Shown here: piece by piece, positions 1 through 6,692 of the stretch | How positions within the stretch are numbered: position 1 is the first letter of the stretch | Layout of the letters: every line of letters starts with the position of its first letter | NCBI GenBank assembly: GCA_947483545.1 | Contig: CANKNP010000061.1 | Span: forward strand, 1 to 18,209 | Direction: 5' to 3' | Source of the DNA: Deltaproteobacteria bacterium | GTDB lineage: Bacteria > Myxococcota > UBA796 > SXON01 | DNA length: 18,209 nt | The notes under the pieces: model-generated | Database searches by the model: none | The model's input: the letters and a program-made list of their open reading frames with translations, nothing else | What the model was told of the DNA's origin: nothing | Translations under genes and position numbers: made by a program

Positions 1-2536
1 GCAGGATGTCGTCAAAACCGTCGTTGTTCACGTCGCCGGCCGCGGCGACCGAATTCCCGAGGTACGCATCCTGCACGTCGGCGCTGTACCGAATGTGGGC
101 ACCGAGGCCGGCGGATCCAGGCGCGTCGGAGCCCAGCACCAGGTAGGCGCTCCCGCCCGCGAAAACCTCGGCGTCGTTGTAGGGAGCGCCGATCAGCATG
201 TCGTCGAAGCCGTCGTCGTTCACATCCCCTGCGAAGCTCACGGACTGACCGGCGTTGTCGTTCGCCGCCTCGCCATCGTAGAGCGCATCCGCGTCGGAGA
301 GGCTCATGTCCGACACGCCGCAAAGGGGCGCGTCGCCGTCGCAGTCGTCGTCCTCGCCGTTGTCACAGAGCTCGGGCGCGCCGGGGTTCACGGCGGGGTC
401 GGAGGGGTCACAATCTGAGTCGGTCAATCGCCAGTAGCCGTCGGTGGTCGCCTCGCAGAAGCAGGCCCCGTCGCCCTCGCCGTAGCCGTCGCTGTCGGCG
501 TCGAGGTAAAAGCGCGTGCAGCCGGCCACGTCCTGGGCGTTGGTCACGCCGTCGCAGTCGTCATCGGCAGCGGTCGCGCAGGTCTCGACGCCCGCGGGGG
601 AGACGGCGTTGTCGGTGTCGTCACAATCGCCCGAGGTGGTCACGTACCCGCTGGGCAAGTCACACGCCGCGAGGGTGTTGGTGCCGTCGCCAAAGCTGTC
701 GCTGTCGAGATCCGCGTAGAAGGTTGATTTCCCGATGGCACCGGGCTCGTCGGTCTGGGAGTCGCAGTCGTTGTCGAGCGCGTCGCAGGTCTCCACGGCT
801 TCGGGGGAGATCGCGGGGTCGGCATCGTCACAGTCGTCGAAGTTGGGGACGAAGCCATCGGGCGCGGCGCAGTCGTAAGTCGCGGTGGTGGGGCTGCCGT
901 AGGTGTCGCCGTCCGTGTCGATGTAGAACGCTGTGGCGTCGAGCGCGTCGTTGTCCACGGTCCCGTCGCAGTCGTTGTCCGCGTCGTCACAGACTTCAAA
1001 CCCACCCGGGTTCGCGTCTGGGTTTGCGTCGTCACAATCCTCGCAGGCGCTGTACCCGTCGCCATCGCCGTCCGAAAAGCTCACCGAGCCGTCGCAATTG
1101 TAGTCGTTCGAATCGGTGCAGTCTTCCTCCATCGCACCGGGGTTGTAGGCCGGGTCGGCGTCGTCACAGTCGCCATCGACCCCCACATAGCCCTCGGGTT
1201 GGTCGCAGGAATAGGCCAACACATCGCCATACCCGTCGCCATCGCCGTCCAGGAACCACGCGGCAGCGTCGACCGCATCGCCATCTACGTCCCCGTCACA
1301 ATTGTTGTCCACGTCGTCGCAAACCTCGACGGCGCTGGGGTTTACGTCGGGGTTTGAGCCGTCACAATCCTCGTCACAGTCTTCGGCGCCGTCGGCATCG
1401 GCATCGACGAACGCCTCCCCGCTGCAGTCGTAGTCCGGTCCGCACGGGCCCGCCTCTTCGGTCTCGACGACACCGGGGTTGTACGCAGCGTCCTCATCGT
1501 TGCAATCCCCACCCTCCGCCGCATAGCCGAGCGGCTGATCACAAGCGCTCAACACTTCGTCGTCCACGCCATACCCATCCCCATCCGCGTCGAGATACCA
1601 CTCGGTCGCGTCGATGGCGTCGACGTCCACCCCGCCATCGCAATCGTTGTCCACGTCGTCGCACATCTCCAACGCGGCGGGGTGTACGCCCGATGCGTCG
1701 TCGTCGCAATCGTCGGAATTGTCCACGTGGTCGGAGGGCCGCTCACACAGCGCCGCTGAATTGTTCGGATCTCCGTAGCCGTCCCCATCGGCGTCCAAGT
1801 AGGAGGTTTCGGCGTCCACGGCGTCGTTGTCGGCCTCGCCGTCACAGTCCTGGTCCACGCCATCGCATGTCTCCGTCGCCCCCGGAAATCGTCCGGGGTT
1901 GGCGTCATCACAATCCTCACACGCGATCGCGCCGTCGCCATCGACGTCGTCGATCCCCGTGGAACCATCACAGTTGTAGTCCGCCGGATCGCCGCAGGCC
2001 TCTTCGGCGCCCGGGTAATAATCCGCGTTTGCGTCGTCACAATCCCCGCCGACCGCCACCCCACCCTCAGGCGGCTCGCAGGCCACGACCTCGGTCGCAT
2101 CGTCGCCGTAGCCATCGCCATCCACGTCGGTGTACCAGACGTCGCCGTCCAACCCATCGTCCGCCACCCCGTCACAATCTTGATCTTTTCCGTCGCAGAT
2201 CTCGGCAGCGTCTGGGTAGACGGCTTCGTCGCCATCTTCACAATCGGCGTCGTTGGTGACATACCCAACCGTTCCTTCGCACCCAAGGATGGGCGCGCTC
2301 GGGTACCCAAAGCCATCCCCATCGCTGTCCGCGTACAGCTCCGAGACGACCCCTTCGTCCACGACGCCGCCGCAGTCCTGGTCAACACCGTCGCAGACCT
2401 CGGGCGCGCCCGGGTAGATGCTCGGATCCTCTGGCGCGCAGTCGTCGGGGTAGGGGACGCCGTCCTGGTCGGGGTCCAAGCGCGCGTCGAGCGTCGGCCT
2501 GTCGATGAAGATGCAGGCAGAGAGGAGGAGGAACAT
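1..2536 (-). CDS. MopE-type metal-binding repeat / FG-GAP lipoprotein (3' end off window)
   Basis: The reading frame from ATG 2536 stays open to the left edge (845 codons). The N-terminus is very short and hydrophobic (MFLLLSAC) with a lipobox-like LSAC, so Cys8 may be lipidated. About 12 Asp/Cys-rich units follow, of the form DCDD...PGA.E.CD..D.DCDG, separated by D.DGDGYG linkers; this is the putative metal-binding motif first known from MopE-like surface proteins and common in myxobacteria. From about position 320 leftward two FG-GAP blades begin (AGDVNDDGFDDMLIGAP and AGDVNNDGFDDIL), the Ca-binding DxDGxxD loops of integrin-like propellers. I infer an outer-surface, divalent-cation-binding protein; its ligand is unknown. 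It is a larger relative of the gene at 8952-10847. The signal lacks basic n-region residues; the frame is open upstream to a TAG near 2635, so a non-ATG start is possible. Confidence 0.85.
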   Translation of the reverse strand, partial: MFLLLSACIFIDRPTLDARLDPDQDGVPYPDDCAPEDPSIYPGAPEVCDGVDQDCGGVVDEGVVSELYADSDGDGFGYPSAPILGCEGTVGYVTNDADCEDGDEAVYPDAAEICDGKDQDCDGVADDGLDGDVWYTDVDGDGYGDDATEVVACEPPEGGVAVGGDCDDANADYYPGAEEACGDPADYNCDGSTGIDDVDGDGAIACEDCDDANPGRFPGATETCDGVDQDCDGEADNDAVDAETSYLDADGDGYGDPNNSAALCERPSDHVDNSDDCDDDASGVHPAALEMCDDVDNDCDGGVDVDAIDATEWYLDADGDGYGVDDEVLSACDQPLGYAAEGGDCNDEDAAYNPGVVETEEAGPCGPDYDCSGEAFVDADADGAEDCDEDCDGSNPDVNPSAVEVCDDVDNNCDGDVDGDAVDAAAWFLDGDGDGYGDVLAYSCDQPEGYVGVDGDCDDADPAYNPGAMEEDCTDSNDYNCDGSVSFSDGDGDGYSACEDCDDANPDANPGGFEVCDDADNDCDGTVDNDALDATAFYIDTDGDTYGSPTTATYDCAAPDGFVPNFDDCDDADPAISPEAVETCDALDNDCDSQTDEPGAIGKSTFYADLDSDSFGDGTNTLAACDLPSGYVTTSGDCDDTDNAVSPAGVETCATAADDDCDGVTNAQDVAGCTRFYLDADSDGYGEGDGACFCEATTDGYWRLTDSDCDPSDPAVNPGAPELCDNGEDDDCDGDAPLCGVSDMSLSDADALYDGEAANDNAGQSVSFAGDVNDDGFDDMLIGAPYNDAEVFAGGSAYLVLGSDAPGSAGLGAHIRYSADVQDAYLGNSVAAAGDVNNDGFDDIL

Positions 2537-2705
2537 CGTTGGGGATTGTAGCAGGTGGGCGGGCTTGGTCCCACGGGAGCGGCGAGGGTGGCTGACCCGT
2601 GCGTTTCCGTCAGATCCTGACGAGGGTGTCAGAATCTAGCAGAAACGCGCCCCGCGTTTCTGTCCGAGCGCTCGCCCCCGGCCCCGCGGTGGCTACAATC
2701 CCTGC
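2537..2705. promoter_or_regulatory. Divergent intergenic control region with two dyads
   Basis: This 169-base gap separates the minus-strand MopE-type gene from the plus-strand peptidase. It contains a perfect 10-bp inverted repeat with a CCC loop (2640-2649 / 2653-2662, arm CAGAAACGCG) and a 6-bp one (CGTCAG 2608-2613 / CTGACG 2617-2622). Each start codon is preceded by the same 11-mer GCTACAATCCC, containing a TACAAT hexamer like a -10 box: 2694-2699 on plus, 6 bases before GTG, and 2550-2545 on minus, 8 bases before ATG. Neither start has a good Shine-Dalgarno. I infer divergent promoters giving very short leaders or leaderless transcripts; the dyads could be operators. No convincing -35 boxes were found. 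Confidence 0.45.
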
Positions 2706-3785
2706 GTGAGGATCCTCCGCTCGGTCTTGCTCCTGCTGGCGCTCGGCGCCCCGGGCTGGGCCTTCGCCGCCCCCCCGACCCCGCCCGCCGCCCTGGAGAG
2801 CGTGCCCGCTGCGATCACCACAATCGCCGCCCCTACGCTCAAGGGCCGCCCGCTCACCCTCCCCGCCGGTTGGGCCGTGGCCGTCGCCCCCCTCGCCCGA
2901 CTCCACGGCATCCCCGAAGACGCTGTCACCCTCGAACGCCTCGCCTCCCACGTCACACGTCGCGCACCGGAGCTGGCCGAGCGCCTGGGCGTGCCGTTCG
3001 GCGCCGTCGTGGACATCGTGCTCGCCCCCGACGATGACCTCTTCGCCTCCCTCCAGCCCGGCTACACCCCCGACTGGGCCGACGGCACCGCCTGGCCCTC
3101 CCGGGGTCTGATCTTCTTGCACGCCCCTTCGGCCCGCCGCGGGGACGCGCCTCGGCTCGAACAGGTGCTGGACCACGAGATCGTGCACATCCTGGTCGGT
3201 CGCGCTTTCCACGGTCGGCCTGTGCCGCGATGGCTTCAGGAGGGGCTCGCCCAGCACTACGCGGGGGAGTTCGGCCCCGAGACCGCCGAGACGCTCAGCC
3301 GCGCCGCCGGCCTGGGCCAGCTCCTGCCGCTCCAGCGCATCTCCGCGGGTTTTCCGGACGACGCGTTGGGCGCCCAGCTCGCCTACGCCCAGACCGCCGA
3401 CTTCACGGCGTTCCTGTCCCAACGCGCCGGTGGCGGTGAGAAGGGAGACGCCGCGCTTCGACGCCTCCTGGCGGCCGGGCAACGCGGCGCGATCCTGTCC
3501 GATGCTGTGGTGGCCGCGACCGGCGAGTCGCTGGAGACCCTCGAAGCCGAGTGGCTTGCGCGCTGGCAATCGCCGTGGCTCGCGGTCGATGGCCTCGCCC
3601 AGAGCGGGCTCCCCGCAGCGGGCGCCGGCATCCTCCTCGCGTTCGGTGCCTGGCGCCGCCGCCGGCAGTTCCACGCCGATCTTGAGCGCTTGGACGAGGA
3701 GGATCGCGCCGAGGACGCCCGCAAGATGCACGCCCGGGTCTACCGGTCGCCTCGCCGGATCGTGGTGGACGTGCCGGTGAACTGA
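2706..3785 (+). CDS. Secreted membrane-anchored gluzincin, Peptidase MA-like
   Basis: This 359-residue protein starts at GTG. Residues 1-22 form a signal peptide (MRILRSVLLLLALGAPGWAF then AA). The zinc site is visible: HEIVH at 157-161 and, 18 residues after the second His, Glu179 in PRWLQEGLAQHY. This HExxH...E arrangement is that of gluzincins, and the surrounding sequence matches the Peptidase MA-like family in style. A hydrophobic stretch at about 301-317 followed by WRRRRQF looks like a C-terminal transmembrane anchor with a basic cytoplasmic edge, so the catalytic domain should face the periplasm. Substrate unknown. It is divergent from the MopE-type lipoprotein, so co-regulation is possible. 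The start is chosen because the signal peptide begins here and TACAAT lies just upstream. A hairpin at 3798-3817 follows the stop. Confidence 0.85.
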   Translation: MRILRSVLLLLALGAPGWAFAAPPTPPAALESVPAAITTIAAPTLKGRPLTLPAGWAVAVAPLARLHGIPEDAVTLERLASHVTRRAPELAERLGVPFGAVVDIVLAPDDDLFASLQPGYTPDWADGTAWPSRGLIFLHAPSARRGDAPRLEQVLDHEIVHILVGRAFHGRPVPRWLQEGLAQHYAGEFGPETAETLSRAAGLGQLLPLQRISAGFPDDALGAQLAYAQTADFTAFLSQRAGGGEKGDAALRRLLAAGQRGAILSDAVVAATGESLETLEAEWLARWQSPWLAVDGLAQSGLPAAGAGILLAFGAWRRRRQFHADLERLDEEDRAEDARKMHARVYRSPRRIVVDVPVN

Positions 3786-3797
3786 GGGCCCTGCTCT

Positions 3798-3817
3798 GTG
3801 GGGGGCAAGCCCCCCAC
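3798..3817 (+). terminator. Strong hairpin after the peptidase gene
   Basis: This is a perfect inverted repeat, GTGGGGGGC / GCCCCCCAC with AA between, 12 bases after the stop. There is no U-tract, so it is either a Rho-assisted terminator or an mRNA 3'-end stabiliser. Confidence 0.45.
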
Positions 3818-3836
3818 GCCCCCCGGGCCGGACGCT

Positions 3837-3940
3837 ACCCAAGTTTCGGAGTACCGAAACTTGGGTCCGGTCCACCCGGCTCCGGAGTACCGGACCGGGA
3901 CGCCCGACGCGGTCCGGCCTGGCTTTCATCGTGCGTCGGG
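3837..3940 (+). promoter_or_regulatory. Overlapping hairpins upstream of arsM
   Basis: Several inverted repeats share arms. A perfect 13-bp stem with loop AGTA lies at 3837-3849 / 3854-3866. GGTCCGGT 3864-3871 pairs with ACCGGACC 3889-3896. The same right arm, as CCGGACCG 3890-3897, can instead pair with CGGTCCGG 3910-3917. CCCGACGC 3903-3910 can pair with GCGTCGGG 3933-3940. The stems are mutually exclusive, as in attenuators. The 9-mer GGAGTACCG occurs at 3848, 3884 and again at 4007-4015, where it carries the arsM ribosome-binding site. The regulatory function is inference; it could also be a terminator cluster or a REP-like element. Confidence 0.45.
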
Positions 3941-4006
3941 TCGGGACTCCCGCCGAAGTCATCTAGTGCTCACACCCGACCAAAAAACAGGGTAATCGCG
4001 CCTCCC

Positions 4007-4010
4007 GGAG
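4007..4010 (+). promoter_or_regulatory. Ribosome-binding site of arsM
   Basis: GGAG lies 5 bases before the ATG at 4016 and supports that start over the internal Met10. It sits inside CGG-AGTA-CCG, a small potential hairpin. Confidence 0.6.
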
Positions 4011-4015
4011 TACCG

Positions 4016-5194
4016 ATGATCGACACCCCCGCTGCAAGCCCGATGACCGATCCCGCCGAAGTCGAGGCCGCCGTCCGCGCCCGCTACTCCGCCGCCTCGC
4101 AGGCCCGCGAGGCCACGTTGTGCTGCCCCATCGACTACGATCCGCAGTACCTGCGCGTGCTCCCCGACGAAGTGATTGAGCGCGACTACGGCTGCGGCGA
4201 CCCCTCGCGGTACGTCCGTCCCGGAGAGACCGTGCTGGATCTCGGCAGCGGCGGCGGCAAGATCTGCTTCATCGCGAGCCAGATCGTCGGGCCCACAGGT
4301 GCCGTCATCGGCGTGGACATGAACGACGACATGCTCGATCTGGCCCGCCGCAGCGCGCCGATCGTGGCTGAGCGCATCGGGCACGGCAACGTGACCTTCC
4401 ACCGCGGCCGGATCCAGGACCTCGCGCTCTCCGTCGATGCGCTCGACGCCTGGCTCGCACAACACCCCGTTCGGAGCAGCCGCGATCTCGACGCTTTGCG
4501 CGCCGAAGAAGCCCGGCTCCGTCGCGATCTCCCGATGATCCCGGACAACTCGATCGACGTGATCGTCTCGAACTGCGTGCTCAACCTCGTGGACGAAGCC
4601 GCCAAACCCCAGCTCATCCGCGAGATGTTCCGGGTGCTCAAGGTCGGCGGTCGCATCGCGGTGTCCGACATCATCTCGGACGAGGTGGTCCCCGCCGAAT
4701 TGCGCGCCGACCCGCACTTGTGGAGCGGCTGCATCTCCGGCGCCTTCCAGGAGCAGGAGCTGCTCCGCCTGCTCGAAGACGCCGGATTTCACGGGATCGT
4801 CTACGACAAGTGGGACCCGCAGCCGTGGCAGACGGTGCAAGGCATCGAATTCCGCTCGGCCACCGTCGTGGCGCACAAGGGCAAGCAGGGCGCGTGCTGG
4901 GAGGGCAACCAGGCTGTGATCTACAAGGGCCCCTGGCGGCAGGTGGAAGACGACGATGGCCACGTGCTGCGCCGCGGGGATCGCGTCGCCGTCTGCGAAA
5001 AAACCTTTCGCATCCTGACAAGCGCGCCCTACGAAGGGCAGTGCATTCCCGTCCAACCGTTGACCGCGCCCGAGGAGCGCCTCGGCTTCGACTGCTCCCG
5101 CACCGTCTCTCGGCATCCGCGCGAGACCAAAGGCATGGAGTACGATTTGACGACCGAGGCATCGGCGTGTTGTGCGCCGGGCGAGACCTGCTGA
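4016..5194 (+). CDS. arsM: Arsenite S-adenosylmethionine methyltransferase
   Basis: The 392-residue product methylates As(III) with SAM. It shows the SAM-binding motif DLGSGGGK (75-82) and the family's cysteines: Cys36/Cys37 in LCCPIDYD, Cys60 in DYGCG, Cys187 in SNCVLNLV and Cys239 in SGCISGAF. These correspond to the disulfide and As(III)-binding positions described for algal ArsM. Relative to short ArsM proteins there is an insert at about 140-170 (LDAWLAQHP...RRDLPMIPDNS) and a long C-terminal domain. The tail ends ACCAPGETC (Cys385, Cys386, Cys392), a likely extra As(III)-capturing site. The long form is the type I associate with arsenosugar biosynthesis, where a radical-SAM partner ArsS and an AhpD-like protein are usual neighbours. 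ArsS is absent here; an AhpD-like gene lies at 12880. The product should be cytoplasmic. No ArsR gene is nearby. Confidence 0.93.
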   Translation: MIDTPAASPMTDPAEVEAAVRARYSAASQAREATLCCPIDYDPQYLRVLPDEVIERDYGCGDPSRYVRPGETVLDLGSGGGKICFIASQIVGPTGAVIGVDMNDDMLDLARRSAPIVAERIGHGNVTFHRGRIQDLALSVDALDAWLAQHPVRSSRDLDALRAEEARLRRDLPMIPDNSIDVIVSNCVLNLVDEAAKPQLIREMFRVLKVGGRIAVSDIISDEVVPAELRADPHLWSGCISGAFQEQELLRLLEDAGFHGIVYDKWDPQPWQTVQGIEFRSATVVAHKGKQGACWEGNQAVIYKGPWRQVEDDDGHVLRRGDRVAVCEKTFRILTSAPYEGQCIPVQPLTAPEERLGFDCSRTVSRHPRETKGMEYDLTTEASACCAPGETC

Positions 5195-5231
5195 GGGTCT
5201 GAGGGGCGGCTTGGGGCCTTTGAGCTGGGGT

Positions 5232-5248
5232 TTCCCCGGGCCGGGGAA
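5232..5248. terminator. Hairpin between convergent arsM and SUMF1 genes
   Basis: TTCCCC (5232-5237) pairs with GGGGAA (5243-5248) around GGGCC. It lies in the 122-base convergent gap, so it could serve either strand. There is no U-tract. Confidence 0.35.
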
Positions 5249-5316
5249 CGCCGCTGGGCATCGGGGTGGGCCCGTTCGCCCGATCCGAATGATCGACCCT
5301 CGCTGGGGTCACCCGT

Positions 5317-6306
5317 TCAAAGGCTCGACCTCGCAAGGCGGAAGCCGCCGGACCAGTTGGTGTAGTCCGGGTTGACGATGCAGCGGTAGGAGACGCTCGC
5401 GAGCTCAGCGACGTTCTGCCACTCGCCACCGCGGCCGACACGGGAGGAGCCTTCATACCCCTCCCCCGAACCGGTGAGAGGGCCAGTCGGGTCGGTGTCG
5501 CTGCCGCCATCGGCGTACCCGCCGTGTTCAGCGTCGTACCAATCGTTCGTAAACTCCCACACATTCCCGCTCATGTCGTACAGCCCCCAGGCGTTCGGCG
5601 CCAGCGTCGCGACCTCGTGTGCGTACGTTCCAGCGGAGTAGGCATTCTCCTGCGTCCAAGCCACGTCGGTCGAGTCGTTCGACCCCGACCACGTGGTTTC
5701 CTCCCCGGCGCGCGCTGCGTATTCCCACTCCGCCTCGGTCGGGAGCCGGTACCCAGGGCAGGCGTAGGGGTCCGACAGGTACGCCGCTACCAGATCCCGG
5801 CCGTCCGCGAGGTAGCACGACGCCAACCCCTCCGCAGCGGACAAGGCGTTCGCATATTTGGCCACGTCGGACCACCAGACCGAATCGGCGGGGCAGTCGC
5901 TCACGGTCGTCGAGGTGGTGCAGGGGCGGTCTGGCATGCTCTCGTACTCCCAACCGGCGTTCGCGCTGTACGACTCCCACAGCCCACGCGTCACCTCCGT
6001 CACGCCGATCCAGAAGTCGTGGGTGAGCGTGACCTGATGGTCCTCATAGGACCCGTAGGGATCACCGGCACCGCCGCCCATCGAGAATGTCCCCGCGGGG
6101 AGGAGTACCATCCGCGTGCCCCGGACCGGCGGGTGGGGGTCGGCGTCGGAGTCGGTGTCGGAATCCGCGTCGCTGTCCGAATCCGCGTCGCTGTCCGCGT
6201 CCGTATCGGTGTCAGCATCCGCATCCGTGGGGTTCGCAGCGTCGTCGCCCTCAGACGTGCAGCCGGGCAACGTGAGGACTGCGAGCGCGAGAGTCAGGGG
6301 AATCAT
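5317..6306 (-). CDS. SUMF1-fold (FGE-sulfatase-like) lipoprotein with Asp-rich linker
   Basis: The 329-residue product starts at ATG 6306, backed by GGAGAG at 6317-6312. The frame continues upstream but without signal-like sequence. Residues 1-16 are a lipoprotein signal ending LPGC (Cys16). Residues 28-56 are a strictly alternating Asp-x linker (15 Asp, with Ala/Ser/Thr between). Residues 66-326 form the SUMF1/FGE-sulfatase fold, with family landmarks MVLLPAGTFSMGG, GVTEVTRGLWE, YRLPTEAEWEYAARAG, LYDMSGNVWEFTNDWYD, RGGEW and GGFRLAR. The copper-binding cysteines of true formylglycine-generating enzymes (CHRSYC in the human enzyme) fall in QNVAELA here, so sulfatase activation is unlikely. 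It is more probably a cell-surface binding domain, as many bacterial SUMF1-fold proteins are. Four or more other cysteines could form disulfides. Confidence 0.9.
   Translation of the reverse strand: MIPLTLALAVLTLPGCTSEGDDAANPTDADADTDTDADSDADSDSDADSDTDSDADPHPPVRGTRMVLLPAGTFSMGGGAGDPYGSYEDHQVTLTHDFWIGVTEVTRGLWESYSANAGWEYESMPDRPCTTSTTVSDCPADSVWWSDVAKYANALSAAEGLASCYLADGRDLVAAYLSDPYACPGYRLPTEAEWEYAARAGEETTWSGSNDSTDVAWTQENAYSAGTYAHEVATLAPNAWGLYDMSGNVWEFTNDWYDAEHGGYADGGSDTDPTGPLTGSGEGYEGSSRVGRGGEWQNVAELASVSYRCIVNPDYTNWSGGFRLARSSL
6161..6196 (-). repeat. 18-bp tandem repeat inside the Asp-rich linker
   Basis: Two adjacent identical 18-mers (6161-6178 and 6179-6196) encode part of the Asp-Ser/Asp-Ala run of the SUMF1-fold lipoprotein. 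The copies are in frame, so copy-number change would lengthen or shorten the linker without breaking the gene. Confidence 0.8.
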
Positions 6307-6692
6307 CGGGGCTCTCCGCGAAAATTGAAGGGTACAGGGGATATATCCCGTCGCGGAGGCCGGTGTACCCGTCGGCCAGATGCCCACCGCCGTTCGACGA
6401 CAGTCACGACGCCTCGCGGTGGTCCCGAGGCCGCCCGCCCCCCCGCGGCCAGTTCGGCGTGCGGCGGCACGACCGCTACCTGGCAGAGGCGCACACCATG
6501 GGCAGCATCTCCGAGTGTGGCGGAACATGGGCCAGATGTGGGGGATCTCCCGCCTCCGCGCGTGTGTTGATCGGCCGTCGCGGCTGCCGCCCTGGCACGA
6601 ATGCACCGCCTTAATGGCCGCAACGCGCCATCAAGTCGGTCGGCTGCAGCTCGGACCGAGGCGACGCGGCACCACCGCCAATCGTTGCCCAG
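6307..6692. other. Gene-free region with palindrome upstream of the SUMF1 gene
   Basis: This 386-base interval lies between two minus-strand genes. No reading frame in it looks like protein: the in-frame upstream extension of the SUMF1 gene is Arg/Cys-rich and has no signal. The only clear element is the perfect palindrome GGGATATATCCC at 6338-6349, about 32 bases before the SUMF1 ATG. It could be an AT-rich -10 element (TATATC on minus) or an operator. No good -35 or terminator was recognised. Confidence 0.4.
6338..6349. promoter_or_regulatory. Perfect palindrome GGGATATATCCC
   Basis: This 12-bp palindrome is AT-rich at its core inside GC-rich DNA. It is placed where a -10 box or repressor site for the SUMF1-fold lipoprotein gene would lie. 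Function is inference. Confidence 0.35.

Noticed and set aside
724..2259. Long plus-strand open frame (511 codons) opposite the MopE-type gene
   Set aside because: It is Arg/His/Pro-rich and repetitive, as expected from the antisense of Asp-rich repeats; the minus frame has clear family motifs.
2610..3962. 450-codon minus-strand frame opposite the peptidase gene
   Set aside because: The plus frame has a signal peptide, HEIVH and a Glu ligand; the minus frame is Gly/Arg-rich with no recognisable domain, typical of high-GC shadow frames.
3959..5116. Minus-strand frame opposite arsM
   Set aside because: arsM is unambiguous with its motifs and RBS; the opposite frame has no family features.
5317..6606. 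Longer version of the SUMF1 lipoprotein starting at 6606
   Set aside because: The extra 100 residues are Arg/Cys-rich with no signal; ATG 6306 has an RBS and begins a lipoprotein signal.
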